Shown: positions 1-6,234 of the stretch, piece by piece
How positions within the stretch are numbered: the stretch's first letter is position 1
Layout of the letters: each line of letters begins with the position of its first letter
NCBI GenBank assembly: GCA_900765705.1
Contig: CAAFSR010000095.1
Location: 1 to 7,968, forward strand
Length of the DNA: 7,968 bases
Direction: 5' to 3'
From: an uncultured Faecalibacterium sp.
GTDB taxonomy: Bacteria > Bacillota > Clostridia > Oscillospirales > Ruminococcaceae
The notes under the pieces: model-generated
Told to the model about the DNA's origin: nothing
What the model saw: only the letters and a program-made list of their open reading frames with translations
Databases searched by the model: none
Position numbers and translations under genes: made by a program

Positions 1-73
1 CTATCCATACCACCGGGGCGGCTGCCCCGGCAGGAACTTTTCTCTTTTTATAGCACCAATCTTTGTTATTCAT
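1..73 (-). CDS. Start of an unrecognised gene, continuing past the left edge
   Basis: An ATG at 73-71 opens a frame that stays open to the window edge (24 codons). The peptide begins MNNKDWCYKKRKVPAG and continues AAAPVVWI. The start is supported by an AGAGG ribosome binding site 7 nt upstream and by a strong promoter at 125-154 on the same strand, so it looks like a real gene start rather than a chance frame. The residues seen are basic, then Ala/Pro/Gly-rich; I do not recognise the family. It lies just downstream of the truncated Maff2 gene and probably belongs to whatever DNA replaced the end of that gene. The perfect hairpin at 13-30 falls inside the frame, which is a mild argument against coding. 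Confidence 0.45.
   Translation of the reverse strand, partial: MNNKDWCYKKRKVPAGAAAPVVWI
13..30. repeat. Perfect GC-rich inverted repeat
   Basis: CCGGGGC (13-19) and GCCCCGG (24-30) form a perfect 7-bp stem with a GGCT loop. On the plus strand it is followed by a T-rich stretch (38-49) about 8 nt away, so it could be a weak terminator for plus-strand transcription. On the minus strand it lies within the first codons of the gene starting at 73 and could form an RNA hairpin there. No function is certain. Confidence 0.4.
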
Positions 74-90
74 ATCGTCGCCTCTCTTTA

Positions 91-121
91 GTTTCGCTAT
101 TTAGGTTAGCTAAGTAGCAAC
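91..121. repeat. Imperfect dyad overlapping a predicted transcription start
   Basis: Outer arms GTT(TC)GCTA (91-99) and TAGCAAC (115-121) pair apart from a 2-nt bulge. Inner arms TTAG (101-104) and CTAA (110-113) pair around GTTAG. The expected start of transcription from the promoter at 125-154 falls near 118, inside the right arm, so this is better placed as an operator-like DNA dyad than as an RNA hairpin. That role is an inference. Confidence 0.3.
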
Positions 122-124
122 TAT

Positions 125-154
125 ATTATATCTCTTCCGAAGTATCAGAGTCAA
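125..154 (-). promoter_or_regulatory. Strong sigma-A-type promoter
   Basis: On the minus strand a TTGACT -35 box (154-149) and a perfect TATAAT -10 box (130-125) are separated by 18 bp. It points at the gene starting at 73, giving a leader of about 45 nt. It is the best match to the housekeeping promoter consensus in the window. Confidence 0.7.
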
Positions 155-239
155 TAGGCTTAACGAAAAAGTTACAAAGTGTGTGCGTAAGATAATAACG
201 GAATAGTGGGTTGCTGTCTATCAATTCTTGTATGTTACT

Positions 240-380
240 TTATGGCACATGAGCATTTGCCGCAGGGTTGTCCGACCCGTAACCTTCCAGAAGGTTGATG
301 ACGCCCCACACCGCCAGGCCGGCGCCAAGAGCCATGACCAGAATTTTAAGAATGTCGATTGCCTGATTGAAAAATTCCAT
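240..380 (-). pseudogene. Maff2-type conjugation membrane protein, C-terminally truncated
   Basis: The 46-residue product begins MEFFNQAIDILK and runs through one hydrophobic helix (about residues 10-31) to GYGSDNPAANAHVP. This N-terminal half matches my memory of the Maff2 family, small membrane proteins found beside virD4 in Tn1549-like conjugative elements of Clostridia. Intact members are about 60-75 residues and continue after the DNPG motif into a second hydrophobic helix, which is absent here. The similarity is lost near position 255 and a stop follows at 240. The start is ATG 380, with GGAGG 7 nt upstream. It lies downstream of the coupling-protein gene, after a terminator-like hairpin, as is usual for these elements. 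With only one helix it is probably non-functional. Confidence 0.75.
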
Positions 381-420
381 ATACGTTCCTCCATTTTGTT
401 TGTTTGATGGTTTTGGGTAC

Positions 421-445
421 AAAAAAAGCCGCCCACATCGGCGGC
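421..445 (-). terminator. Intrinsic terminator after the coupling-protein gene
   Basis: GCCGCC and GGCGGC (428-433 and 440-445) form a perfect stem with a 6-nt loop, followed on the minus strand by seven T (427-421). It lies between the coupling-protein stop and the Maff2 start, so it would end or weaken read-through into Maff2. Confidence 0.75.
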
Positions 446-446
446 G

Positions 447-469
447 CTTCGGGTCATCATGGCCCGAAG
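447..469 (-). terminator. Hairpin abutting the coupling-protein stop codon
   Basis: CTTCGGG (447-453) and CCCGAAG (463-469) form a perfect 7-bp stem with a 9-nt loop, directly next to the stop codon at 470-472. It has no T tract of its own. It forms a tandem pair with the terminator at 421-445 and may assist it or protect the 3' end of the mRNA. Confidence 0.45.
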
Positions 470-1804
470 TTACACAAACTCGTCGCTGTCCAGATCATCG
501 AAGTTCAACAGGTCAGCTTCTTCGTCCGTGTCGGAGCCGTCCACTTCGTACACCATGTATTCGTCCTCCGGATTTAGTCTCAATGGCCGGTGGCGGAACA
601 GGCTTTCCAAGCGGAAGGCGTTTTTCTTTTTATCAAATTCGGCTGTGTACTTGTAATTCGGGTGCTTTTTCAAGTCATACTTCGGGGACAGGAAGGGCGG
701 GAGCCCCCTAAGCTGCAAGATACATTTATCCCCGGGCATGGTGGTGATCTCGCTGGTGGTCATCAGTTCCCGGCCAAGCCGCTGCATATTCTGGCTGTAA
801 CTTTCAGACTGTCCACGGCTTCGGCCCTCGGTCTGCATAGAGATGGTGGCCTTGCCCAGCCAGTTTTCCGAAATATCCTTTAGGGTGGAAGCCTCCCGGC
901 CTCCGAGAAACACGATACTGTCCATGTTGCCCATGATGGTTTCGGAATGGTCTTTGTACAATGCCTTGCACTGGCTCATAGCCTGATAAAAAAGCGTCAG
1001 GCTGATCTCACGGGAGCGGATGACGGCCACAATCTTTTCCAGCCCCGGCACCTGCCCGGTGTTGGCAGCCTCGTCCCACAGCACCCGCACATGGTAGGGC
1101 AGACGCCCGCCATAGGTGTTATCAGCCCGTTCACACAGAAGGTTGAACATCTGCGAAAAAGCGAGGGCAACCAAAAAGTTGTAGGTGGTGTCCGTGTCGC
1201 TGATAAGAAAGAACAGAGCCGATTTTTCATCTCCCAGCTTATCCAGCTCCAGTTCGTCATAAGACATGATCTCCCGAAGCTGGGGAATATCAAAGGGAGC
1301 CAGTCTTGCACCGCAGGAAATCAAAATGCTTTTGGCTGTCTTGCCGGCAGCTAGCTTGTAAAGTTTGTACTGCCGCACGGCAAAGGATTTTGGCTTCTTC
1401 TTGCCCAGATCCTCAAACAACAGGTCTACCGGATTCTGATAAGTTTCATCATCTTCCGAAACCTGCATGGTGTTCAACATTTCCAGCAGGGTGGCAAAGT
1501 TCTGTTCTTCCTTTGGCGCTTCATAATGCAGATACGCAATCAGCGCAGTCAGCAAAAGCCGTTCCGACTTTTCCCAGAAAGGATCGCCGCCCGAACCGTC
1601 CCCCTTCGTGTTTGTCATAAGGGTCGTGACGAGTTTCAGGATGTCCTTTTCGCTGTGGACGTAGCTGAACGGATTGTAGTGCATCGACTTAGAAAAGTTA
1701 ATGGTATTCAGGATTTTCAGCTTGTAGCCGTTCTTCAAAAGGGCATTGCCGCACTCGACTACGATACTGCCCTTGGGCTGCCTTTTGTCAAGATAAAAAA
1801 TCAA
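470..1804 (-). pseudogene. VirD4/TraG-type coupling protein, 5'-truncated
   Basis: Type IV coupling proteins are membrane ATPases that bring the relaxase-DNA complex to the conjugation channel. The open frame (444 codons from TTG 1804) carries the C-terminal part: the QPKGSIVV stretch, where family members have DPKG (about residue 10), an FWEKSE motif (76-81), Walker B VLWDEAANTG (241-250), the FYQAMSQ motif (272-277) and the usual acidic tail. Full-length relatives are about 600 residues. The N-terminal transmembrane helices and the Walker A (GxxGxGKS/T) loop, which should lie just before the DPKG motif, are missing. Upstream, the same frame runs to the stop codon of the TnpW-like gene with no good start; no ribosome binding site precedes the TTG. 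The remaining frame has no internal stop, so the loss may be recent. A soluble product without Walker A could not act as a coupling ATPase. Confidence 0.85.
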
Positions 1805-1819
1805 GATGCTGCTGTAAAT

Positions 1820-1993
1820 TCAAAAGATACCAGCTTTCGCTTCTTTTTGGATGATTTTTCGCATTTGAGTATCCAATGTACTCTTTGCGTTCGGATTGAA
1901 AAAGATGTTGACGTTGTAAGTTGTGTTTTTGACTCGCATGGTCAACATTCCATCCGCAGGGCGATGTTCGGTCAAAGTGATAGTTTTGCTCAT
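1820..1993 (-). CDS. TnpW-like small element protein
   Basis: The 57-residue frame begins MSKTITLTEHRPADG. Its core, VKNTTYNVNIFF followed by a short linker and QMRKIIQKEA, resembles the TnpW family of transposon-encoded proteins, in which a 'GNTTYxVNVHF' strand is followed by a basic helix (recognised from memory). The role of the family is not established. The start is ATG 1993 with AAAGGAGAAG just upstream. It lies 14 bp after the relaxase stop, so the two are probably co-transcribed. Its stop codon is followed, in the same frame and only 15 nt later, by the remnant of the coupling-protein gene, so its own C-terminus may also have been altered by the deletion. Confidence 0.65.
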   Translation of the reverse strand: MSKTITLTEHRPADGMLTMRVKNTTYNVNIFFNPNAKSTLDTQMRKIIQKEAKAGIF

Positions 1994-2007
1994 TTGTGCT
2001 TCTCCTT

Positions 2008-3594
2008 TTACAATGTGTGTTCAGTTGTCTTTTGATGGGGCTGTGAATTTTTCTGTTCAAGTGCTGACTTGCTATCGTTCAATTTCTTCAGCACCGATTC
2101 CTTTCCCGGTGTTTTGCCACCCGGTGCGGAAAGCTGCTGCTTATTCAGCACCATGTCGATATACTTTCGCACATTTTTCAGTGCGGTCAGGTCAGGCTGC
2201 AAAGTTTTCAGCTGACTGCGCAGCTCTGCGCTGCCGGATTGCAGCGCAGAAAATTCGGCATCTAATGCCGAAAAATCCACCGCTGTGCTGCCGTTCAGCT
2301 TCATCAGAGTGCGGACAGCTTTATTAAAGGTGTCTAGTTCCTCCTTGTGCTGGGCTGCATAAGCTTCCTTGGTGAGTTTGAAATTCTTCTTTAGAAAGGC
2401 ATCATGGATGGGCTTCAGCTTGGCATGGACAGCGGCAGCGTCCTTGATTTGAGCGATTGCCCGCATACGGTTCTCGTTCTGCTTCAACTGCTTGCGGAGA
2501 GGGGCGGCGGTCTGGCTCAGGTCTTTGATTGCTGTGTTCAAGTCCTCGACCGTGTTCAAGGAGCGAGCTTTCAGATAATCCACCGCCTGCATGACTTCGG
2601 CAAGGTCACGGGCGGTACATTTTATCTGCGCCCTACTCGACCAGTCGCTGCGCTGCTCATTGCGGAGGTTGAAGTAGTCCACCAGAAGGTCGGAAAGCTT
2701 TGGCTCCTTGGCTTGTTCCAGTGCATCCAGAAGGAGCTGCTTCTTTTCGGTCAGGTCTGCGATCCAGCGTTGCAGACCGCGGATGGTGCTGCGGATGGAC
2801 TGCATCAAACTGTTGGCTGCACGAATATCCCGATTGAGATTTCCGAGAAAGGTTTCAATTCCTCGTTTTTCCATCTGGTGTGCGGCAGGGCCGAGATGGA
2901 CGGTCGGAATCTGCTGCACACCCTGACGTTCAAACGAACGGAGATCAACACGTTCCGGTCTGCCAGCGGCTTCAAGATAACGGTTGGTGACGACTTCCCA
3001 GCTGTGCCGCCATATCTCGGCATACTTCTGGTCGTTCCAGTCTACTGTGTTTTCCTTGTGGCATTTCCAGTTGCCGGATGGAAGCTGGATGCGCTCTCCG
3101 TTTTCGTCAAGGTCGTAAACCTTGCGGGCTTTCGGGAGCCACTTGCCGTGTTCATCCATTGCCCGGATTGTCAGCAGAATGTGGGCGTGTGGGTTCCCAT
3201 CGCCCTTGTCATGGATGGCGAAGTCAGCAACCATGCCTTTGGAAACAAACTGCTCATTGCAAAATTCTTTGAGCATAGAAGGATACTTGTCTTTCGGAAC
3301 TTCTCTCGGAAGTGCCAGCACGATGCGGCGAGCAAGCTGCGAGTTCCATTGATTCTCCACGGCTTCCACTGCGTTCCAGAGCGTTGCCCGGTCTGCATAT
3401 CCGGGCGGCACATGGGGCGGCAGCATGATCTCGGCATGGACGAGTTCTTTCTTCTTGTTGTAAAATTTTGTTTTCTGGTCGTACTCGCTGAATAGCCGTT
3501 CGCCGCTCTGGTAGGCTGCACCGGCAACAGCAGACTGACCTTGGCTGCGTTTTACGATTGAGATTTTGAAATGCGGACACGGAATCCGAATCAC
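2008..3594 (-). CDS. MobA/MobL-family relaxase
   Basis: Relaxases of this (MobQ-type) family nick one strand at the transfer origin and stay bound to its 5' end through a tyrosine. Counting from GTG 3594 (528 residues), the sequence shows the N-terminal PCPHF strand, a SAVAGAAYQSG motif with the likely catalytic Tyr28, and the metal-binding motif H128-DKGDGNP-H136-A-H138. A long, charged, helical C-terminal half (about 300-500) has coiled-coil character. Start choice is difficult. AAGGAGG (3600-3594) is correctly placed (8 nt) for an initiation codon at 3585, where relatives as I recall them have ATG before PCPHF, but this sequence has ATT. The GTG at 3594 overlaps the ribosome binding site. 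A frame extension to 3837 exists but runs antisense to the Rpn gene and is unlikely. It heads a relaxase - tnpW-like - coupling-protein operon. No transfer origin is recognisable upstream. Confidence 0.85.
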   Translation of the reverse strand: MIRIPCPHFKISIVKRSQGQSAVAGAAYQSGERLFSEYDQKTKFYNKKKELVHAEIMLPPHVPPGYADRATLWNAVEAVENQWNSQLARRIVLALPREVPKDKYPSMLKEFCNEQFVSKGMVADFAIHDKGDGNPHAHILLTIRAMDEHGKWLPKARKVYDLDENGERIQLPSGNWKCHKENTVDWNDQKYAEIWRHSWEVVTNRYLEAAGRPERVDLRSFERQGVQQIPTVHLGPAAHQMEKRGIETFLGNLNRDIRAANSLMQSIRSTIRGLQRWIADLTEKKQLLLDALEQAKEPKLSDLLVDYFNLRNEQRSDWSSRAQIKCTARDLAEVMQAVDYLKARSLNTVEDLNTAIKDLSQTAAPLRKQLKQNENRMRAIAQIKDAAAVHAKLKPIHDAFLKKNFKLTKEAYAAQHKEELDTFNKAVRTLMKLNGSTAVDFSALDAEFSALQSGSAELRSQLKTLQPDLTALKNVRKYIDMVLNKQQLSAPGGKTPGKESVLKKLNDSKSALEQKNSQPHQKTTEHTL

Positions 3595-3621
3595 CTCCTT
3601 GTGAGCATTTGAAACGTTCCC

Positions 3622-3650
3622 TTGTAAAAAATGTGGATTTATGATACTAT
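3622..3650 (+). promoter_or_regulatory. Predicted promoter of the Rpn-family gene
   Basis: TTGTAA (3622-3627) and TACTAT (3645-3650) are separated by 17 bp and point at the gene starting at 3686. On the opposite strand a weaker pair, TTTACT (3667-3662) and TATCAT (3646-3641), is spaced by only 15 bp and could serve the relaxase. If so, the divergent promoters overlap and would compete. Confidence 0.45.
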
Positions 3651-3685
3651 TATCTTGGATAAGTAAACAGAAAGCTGGTGAGCCG

Positions 3686-4507
3686 ATGTCAGAAAGAAAA
3701 TCAGAACAAGAACTGGACTTTGAGCAGAAGCACAAGGAAGATTTGCAGCGGATTCGAGAGTTTCGTTTGATTGATGATGATTTTATGGCTGCGGTGTTTG
3801 AAGACCACGACTGCGCAGAGTTCTTGCTCCGAATCATCCTGAAGCGGGACGATTTGGTTGTGCGAGAGGTTCATGGACAATACAGCATTAAAAATTTGCA
3901 GGGACGTTCGGTTCGGCTGGACATTCTGGCGGTAGACCGAAACAACCGTGCATATAATATTGAAGTCCAGCGCAGTGACCGGGGCGCAAGTGAAAAACGT
4001 GCTCGCTACAATAGCAGCTTGCTTGATGCAAACCTGACAGATTCCGGTGAGGAATACGATGCGTTGAATGAAACCTATGTCATCTTTATCACAGAAAACG
4101 ATATTTTGAGGGCTGGGCTTCCGATTTATCATATTGACCGAACCGTTCAGGAAACCGGAATGATCTTTAATGATCAGGCTCATATCATCTATGTCAACTC
4201 GCAGATCAAGGATGAAACGGCACTTGGTAAATTGATGCATGACTTTTTCTGTACCGATTCCCGCAAAATGTACTATCCCATTTTGGCCAATCGAGTATGG
4301 TACTTCAAAGAAAACGAGAAGGGAGTGGCAACTATGTGCAGAGCTATGGAAAAAATGCGGGATGAAACCGCAGCTGAGCAGAACATCAAAACTCTTTTGG
4401 TGTCTGTAAAAAATTTGATGAAGAACATGAATCTCAGCCCAGAACAGGCTATGGATGCCATGGGGATTTCTGAGGATGACCGTAAGATGTTACTGCAAAG
4501 AATTTGA
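3686..4507 (+). CDS. Rpn-family recombination-promoting nuclease (PD-(D/E)XK)
   Basis: The 273-residue product is a recombination-promoting nuclease / 'putative transposase' of the PD-(D/E)XK superfamily. The active-site signature is visible as LDI (Asp79) followed by IEVQ (Glu93, Gln95), after an N-terminal block ending in FxxVFED. The C-terminal part is helical and ends with the short MNLSPEQAMDAMGI repeat-like helix typical of the family. The length is normal. I chose ATG 3686 (MSERKSEQEL) over the in-frame ATG 3641, because 3641 lies inside the predicted promoter. The ribosome binding site (GGTGA) is weak. It is the only plus-strand gene here, divergent from the relaxase and convergent with the methyltransferase. 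E. coli Rpn proteins are DNA nucleases that raise RecA-independent recombination; recent work ties some to phage defence. Either role here is inferred from family. Confidence 0.85.
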   Translation: MSERKSEQELDFEQKHKEDLQRIREFRLIDDDFMAAVFEDHDCAEFLLRIILKRDDLVVREVHGQYSIKNLQGRSVRLDILAVDRNNRAYNIEVQRSDRGASEKRARYNSSLLDANLTDSGEEYDALNETYVIFITENDILRAGLPIYHIDRTVQETGMIFNDQAHIIYVNSQIKDETALGKLMHDFFCTDSRKMYYPILANRVWYFKENEKGVATMCRAMEKMRDETAAEQNIKTLLVSVKNLMKNMNLSPEQAMDAMGISEDDRKMLLQRI

Positions 4508-4541
4508 TGCTCTTTTGATTGAACTTTATCCCTAAAAATTC

Positions 4542-4574
4542 AAAAGCCGACTAGGATTTTTCCAGTCGGCTTTT
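4542..4574. terminator. Bidirectional intrinsic terminator
   Basis: AAAAGCCGACT (4542-4552) and AGTCGGCTTTT (4564-4574) form a perfect 11-bp stem with an 11-nt loop. The A- and T-rich stem ends provide a U tract in both directions, so it can end both the Rpn transcript (plus) and the methyltransferase transcript (minus). Confidence 0.85.
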
Positions 4575-4579
4575 GTACT

Positions 4580-5395
4580 TTATATCGTGTTCTTCTGCAA
4601 AAGGATTGATTCCGGAAAATCATGTAAAACTCTAACGCGGTTATCTTCTAGCATTTCTTTTCTGAAGTCATCCAAGCCACGGCCACCAGCATACCAGCGT
4701 GCCGGAATAATCATCGACAAATATCGCGGATTAAGCCGTTTGGCCTGTTCTACAAATTTCTGATAAATTGGAATTGCGTAGTTGTCCTTTTCTACACCGA
4801 CATTGAGCTGGTACGGAGGATTACCGATGATTACATCAAACTTCATTTTGAAAATTTCCTCGGGCTTAATAGTATGAATGAATTCGTATGCATGACTTTC
4901 TAGCTCGGCTCCTCGCTCTGAAGAACCAAAATCGCTTTTTCGAGTAACACCACAAAATACACATTTTCCATCTTTCCAACGATGCCCGACATTTTTATAC
5001 CGAACATTGCCATCCGCATCTTCAAAGCGTGTGACAGAATATTTGCTGTTGGGATATTTTGAGCAATAGACACTGCGGCGGGAAAGCAGGCTGGTCAGCT
5101 CCGTGATAGCAATGCCATAGAGCTGCTTGTGGAAGATATGATCCACCCGCTGCTGCAAATCGGGAATTTCATTTTCTAACCCCACCAGCAGCCGCTTGGC
5201 AATCTCCCGCAGGAATACGCCAGATTTGCAGGCAGGGTCAAGGAATGTGGTGTCCGGGCTGCGGAACAGCTCTTGCGGCAGCAGGTCCAGCATCCGATTT
5301 GCCACCTCCGGCGGAGTGAATACCTCGTCGTTGGACAGGTTGGCAAGGCAGGACAGCACATCGGGGTTGTAAAGATTCTGATAAACGTCAGCCAT
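4580..5395 (-). pseudogene. Eco57I-type N6-adenine DNA methyltransferase subunit, 3'-truncated
   Basis: This 271-residue product carries the two hallmarks of an adenine methyltransferase: an AdoMet-binding motif FLDPACKSGVFL (51-62) and the catalytic NPPY motif in VIIGNPPYQL (188-197). Between them is an insertion with a KCVFCG knuckle (about 144-149) and HAYEFIH. It is followed by a conserved RYLSMIIPARWYAGG block (224-238). Relatives I recall continue well beyond HDFPES (258-263), toward the target-recognition region. Here the sequence changes after that motif, and a TAA ends the gene beside the Rpn terminator, so the C-terminal part is lost. The start is ATG 5395, with AGGAGGG 9 nt upstream. 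It overlaps the previous gene by 8 nt, which suggests translational coupling. The catalytic core is present, but DNA recognition is probably lost. Confidence 0.8.
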
Positions 5396-6083
5396 TTTCC
5401 TGCACCCTCCTGTAATCCACCGGTTGGTATTCACGGAGAGGGCGAGGGATGGTTTCGTGGGTAACAGGGTCTATCATCCAGTTTTCCGTGCCGTCCGGTT
5501 CATCGGCAAACAGGGAAAGCTGGTCGGAATAGGCATCGTTGTCAGTGTTTTCTTTCAGCAGGACATCCAGCCGGAAATCCCGACGCTTGATAAAGTTGCC
5601 GGTGGGAAAACTCCACTCCGCAAACACGATGGGGCTGCCGTCGGACTGCTCCATGGTCAGCGCATCGCCGCACAGGATGTTCTTTTGCAGGATATACCGC
5701 ACCGCTTCCCGGCACTGCGGGTTGGCTGCGGATTTTACAACGGCGGTATATTCCTCATCCCAAAGCGCAAAAAGCCGCTCCCGACATTCCTGTGCGTTGT
5801 CTGCCAGAATATCCACGCCGTAAATGCTGGTCACCGACAGCACAGAGTAACGTTCGTAATCGCTTGGGTTTTTGCCGTAGCGGCTTTTCACCACAGCCAG
5901 CTTGCGGCGCAGCACTTCCGCCAGAAAGTTACCGTTGCCGCAGGCGGGTTCCAGAAAACGGCTCTCGATGCGCTCCGTCTCGCTCTTTACAAGGTCGCAC
6001 ATCGCGCGCACTTCTCGTTCTGCTGTAAAGACCTCACCGTGATCTGCCACCCGCTGCCGGGATTTGACCTGTTTTTCTGCCAT
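5388..6083 (-). CDS. AdoMet-dependent DNA methyltransferase-like subunit
   Basis: The 231-residue product has a conserved N-terminus (HGEVFTAEREVRAM, 15-28) and an AdoMet-binding motif FLEPACGNGNFL (43-54). A YGVDIL strand and ILCGDAL follow, and later FAEWSFPTGNFIKRRDFRLDVLL. It has no NPPY catalytic motif. That motif is supplied by the overlapping downstream gene, so the pair looks like a split methyltransferase. I recall this short protein standing in front of an Eco57I-like methyltransferase in other Clostridia, so the split is probably natural and not a frameshift. The start is ATG 6083, preceded by AGAGGTGG 5 nt upstream. The frame stays open to a TTG at 6140, but that extension would cross the recombination site and has no binding site. 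No minus-strand promoter is obvious upstream in the orientation seen; one would be supplied by inversion of 6120-6234. Confidence 0.75.
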   Translation of the reverse strand: MAEKQVKSRQRVADHGEVFTAEREVRAMCDLVKSETERIESRFLEPACGNGNFLAEVLRRKLAVVKSRYGKNPSDYERYSVLSVTSIYGVDILADNAQECRERLFALWDEEYTAVVKSAANPQCREAVRYILQKNILCGDALTMEQSDGSPIVFAEWSFPTGNFIKRRDFRLDVLLKENTDNDAYSDQLSLFADEPDGTENWMIDPVTHETIPRPLREYQPVDYRRVQENG

Positions 6084-6105
6084 TCGTTCCACCTCTTTGA
6101 AGGGC

Positions 6106-6131
6106 TTGCCAAAAAGTGTACCTTTTGACAA
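6106..6131 (+). other. Candidate serine-invertase crossover site, left (methyltransferase side)
   Basis: Half-site TTGCCAAAAAGT (6106-6117), core GT (6118-6119), and an inverted half-site that reads TTGTCAAAAGGT on the other strand (6131-6120). The two half-sites match at 10 of 12 positions. This 12-2-12 layout, and the TT.TCAAAA character of the half-sites, resemble hix sites of DNA invertases. It lies 22 bp upstream of the methyltransferase start codon. Confidence 0.65.
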
Positions 6132-6234
6132 GCGGCTCAAGAGATGAAACGAATAGCTGAAAATCTGTGGATTTAACCGGGAAATATGCTATAATTGGTA
6201 CAAAAGCAAATCTGAGGGCATTTTGCAAGAAGGT
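6120..6234. promoter_or_regulatory. Candidate invertible promoter segment (115 bp)
   Basis: This DNA lies between the GT cores of the two inverted crossover-like sites. It encodes no protein with support and contains one good promoter (6168-6195, plus strand). In the orientation seen, transcription runs rightward, away from the methyltransferase. After inversion the -10 box would lie at 6164-6159 on the minus strand, giving a leader of about 70 nt to the methyltransferase start at 6083. The serine recombinase gene ends 10 bp beyond the right site. Switching is inferred from architecture; only one orientation is visible here. Confidence 0.6.
6168..6195 (+). promoter_or_regulatory. Extended -10 promoter inside the candidate invertible segment
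   Basis: A perfect TATAAT (6190-6195) is preceded by TG one base upstream (6187-6188), an extended -10 element. The best -35 is a poor TGGATT (6168-6173) 16 bp away; the extended -10 can compensate. It faces right, through the right crossover site, into the antisense strand of the recombinase gene. No plus-strand gene lies downstream. Confidence 0.6.

Larger units (their letters stand above)
74..239. other. AT-rich segment, no complete gene
   Basis: This stretch separates the truncated Maff2 gene from the gene starting at 73. It is clearly more AT-rich than the conjugation genes to its right. Apart from the promoter at 125-154 and the dyad at 91-121, I see no gene, RNA or terminator in it. 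It is probably foreign to the neighbouring transfer module. Confidence 0.5.

Noticed and set aside
180..260. Group II intron boundary (GTGTG-like start near 181, or GTGCC near 248) as the cause of Maff2 truncation
   Set aside because: Neither sequence continues into recognisable intron structure within the window, and the minus-strand candidate departs from the GUGYG consensus.
2404..3495. A 363-codon open frame on the plus strand
   Set aside because: It is antisense to the relaxase, whose catalytic motifs are on the minus strand; no ribosome binding site or recognisable domain. A shadow frame.
3621..3640. Shared words CTTGTAAAAA and TGTGGATTTA between the Rpn promoter region and the 6166-6251 switch region
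   Set aside because: Two 10-base AT-rich matches in different relative order and orientation; probably chance or common promoter-flank composition.
3600..3690. A transfer origin upstream of the relaxase
   Set aside because: No inverted repeat plus nick-like motif that I can defend is present in this short region.
3595..3837. Upstream extension of the relaxase frame to ATG 3837
   Set aside because: The added residues are Ser/Lys-rich, run antisense to the Rpn gene, have no family similarity, and the strong ribosome binding site lies downstream at 3600-3594.
5424..6128. A 234-codon open frame on the plus strand opposite the first methyltransferase gene
   Set aside because: The opposite strand has the AdoMet motif and good start signals; this frame has neither.
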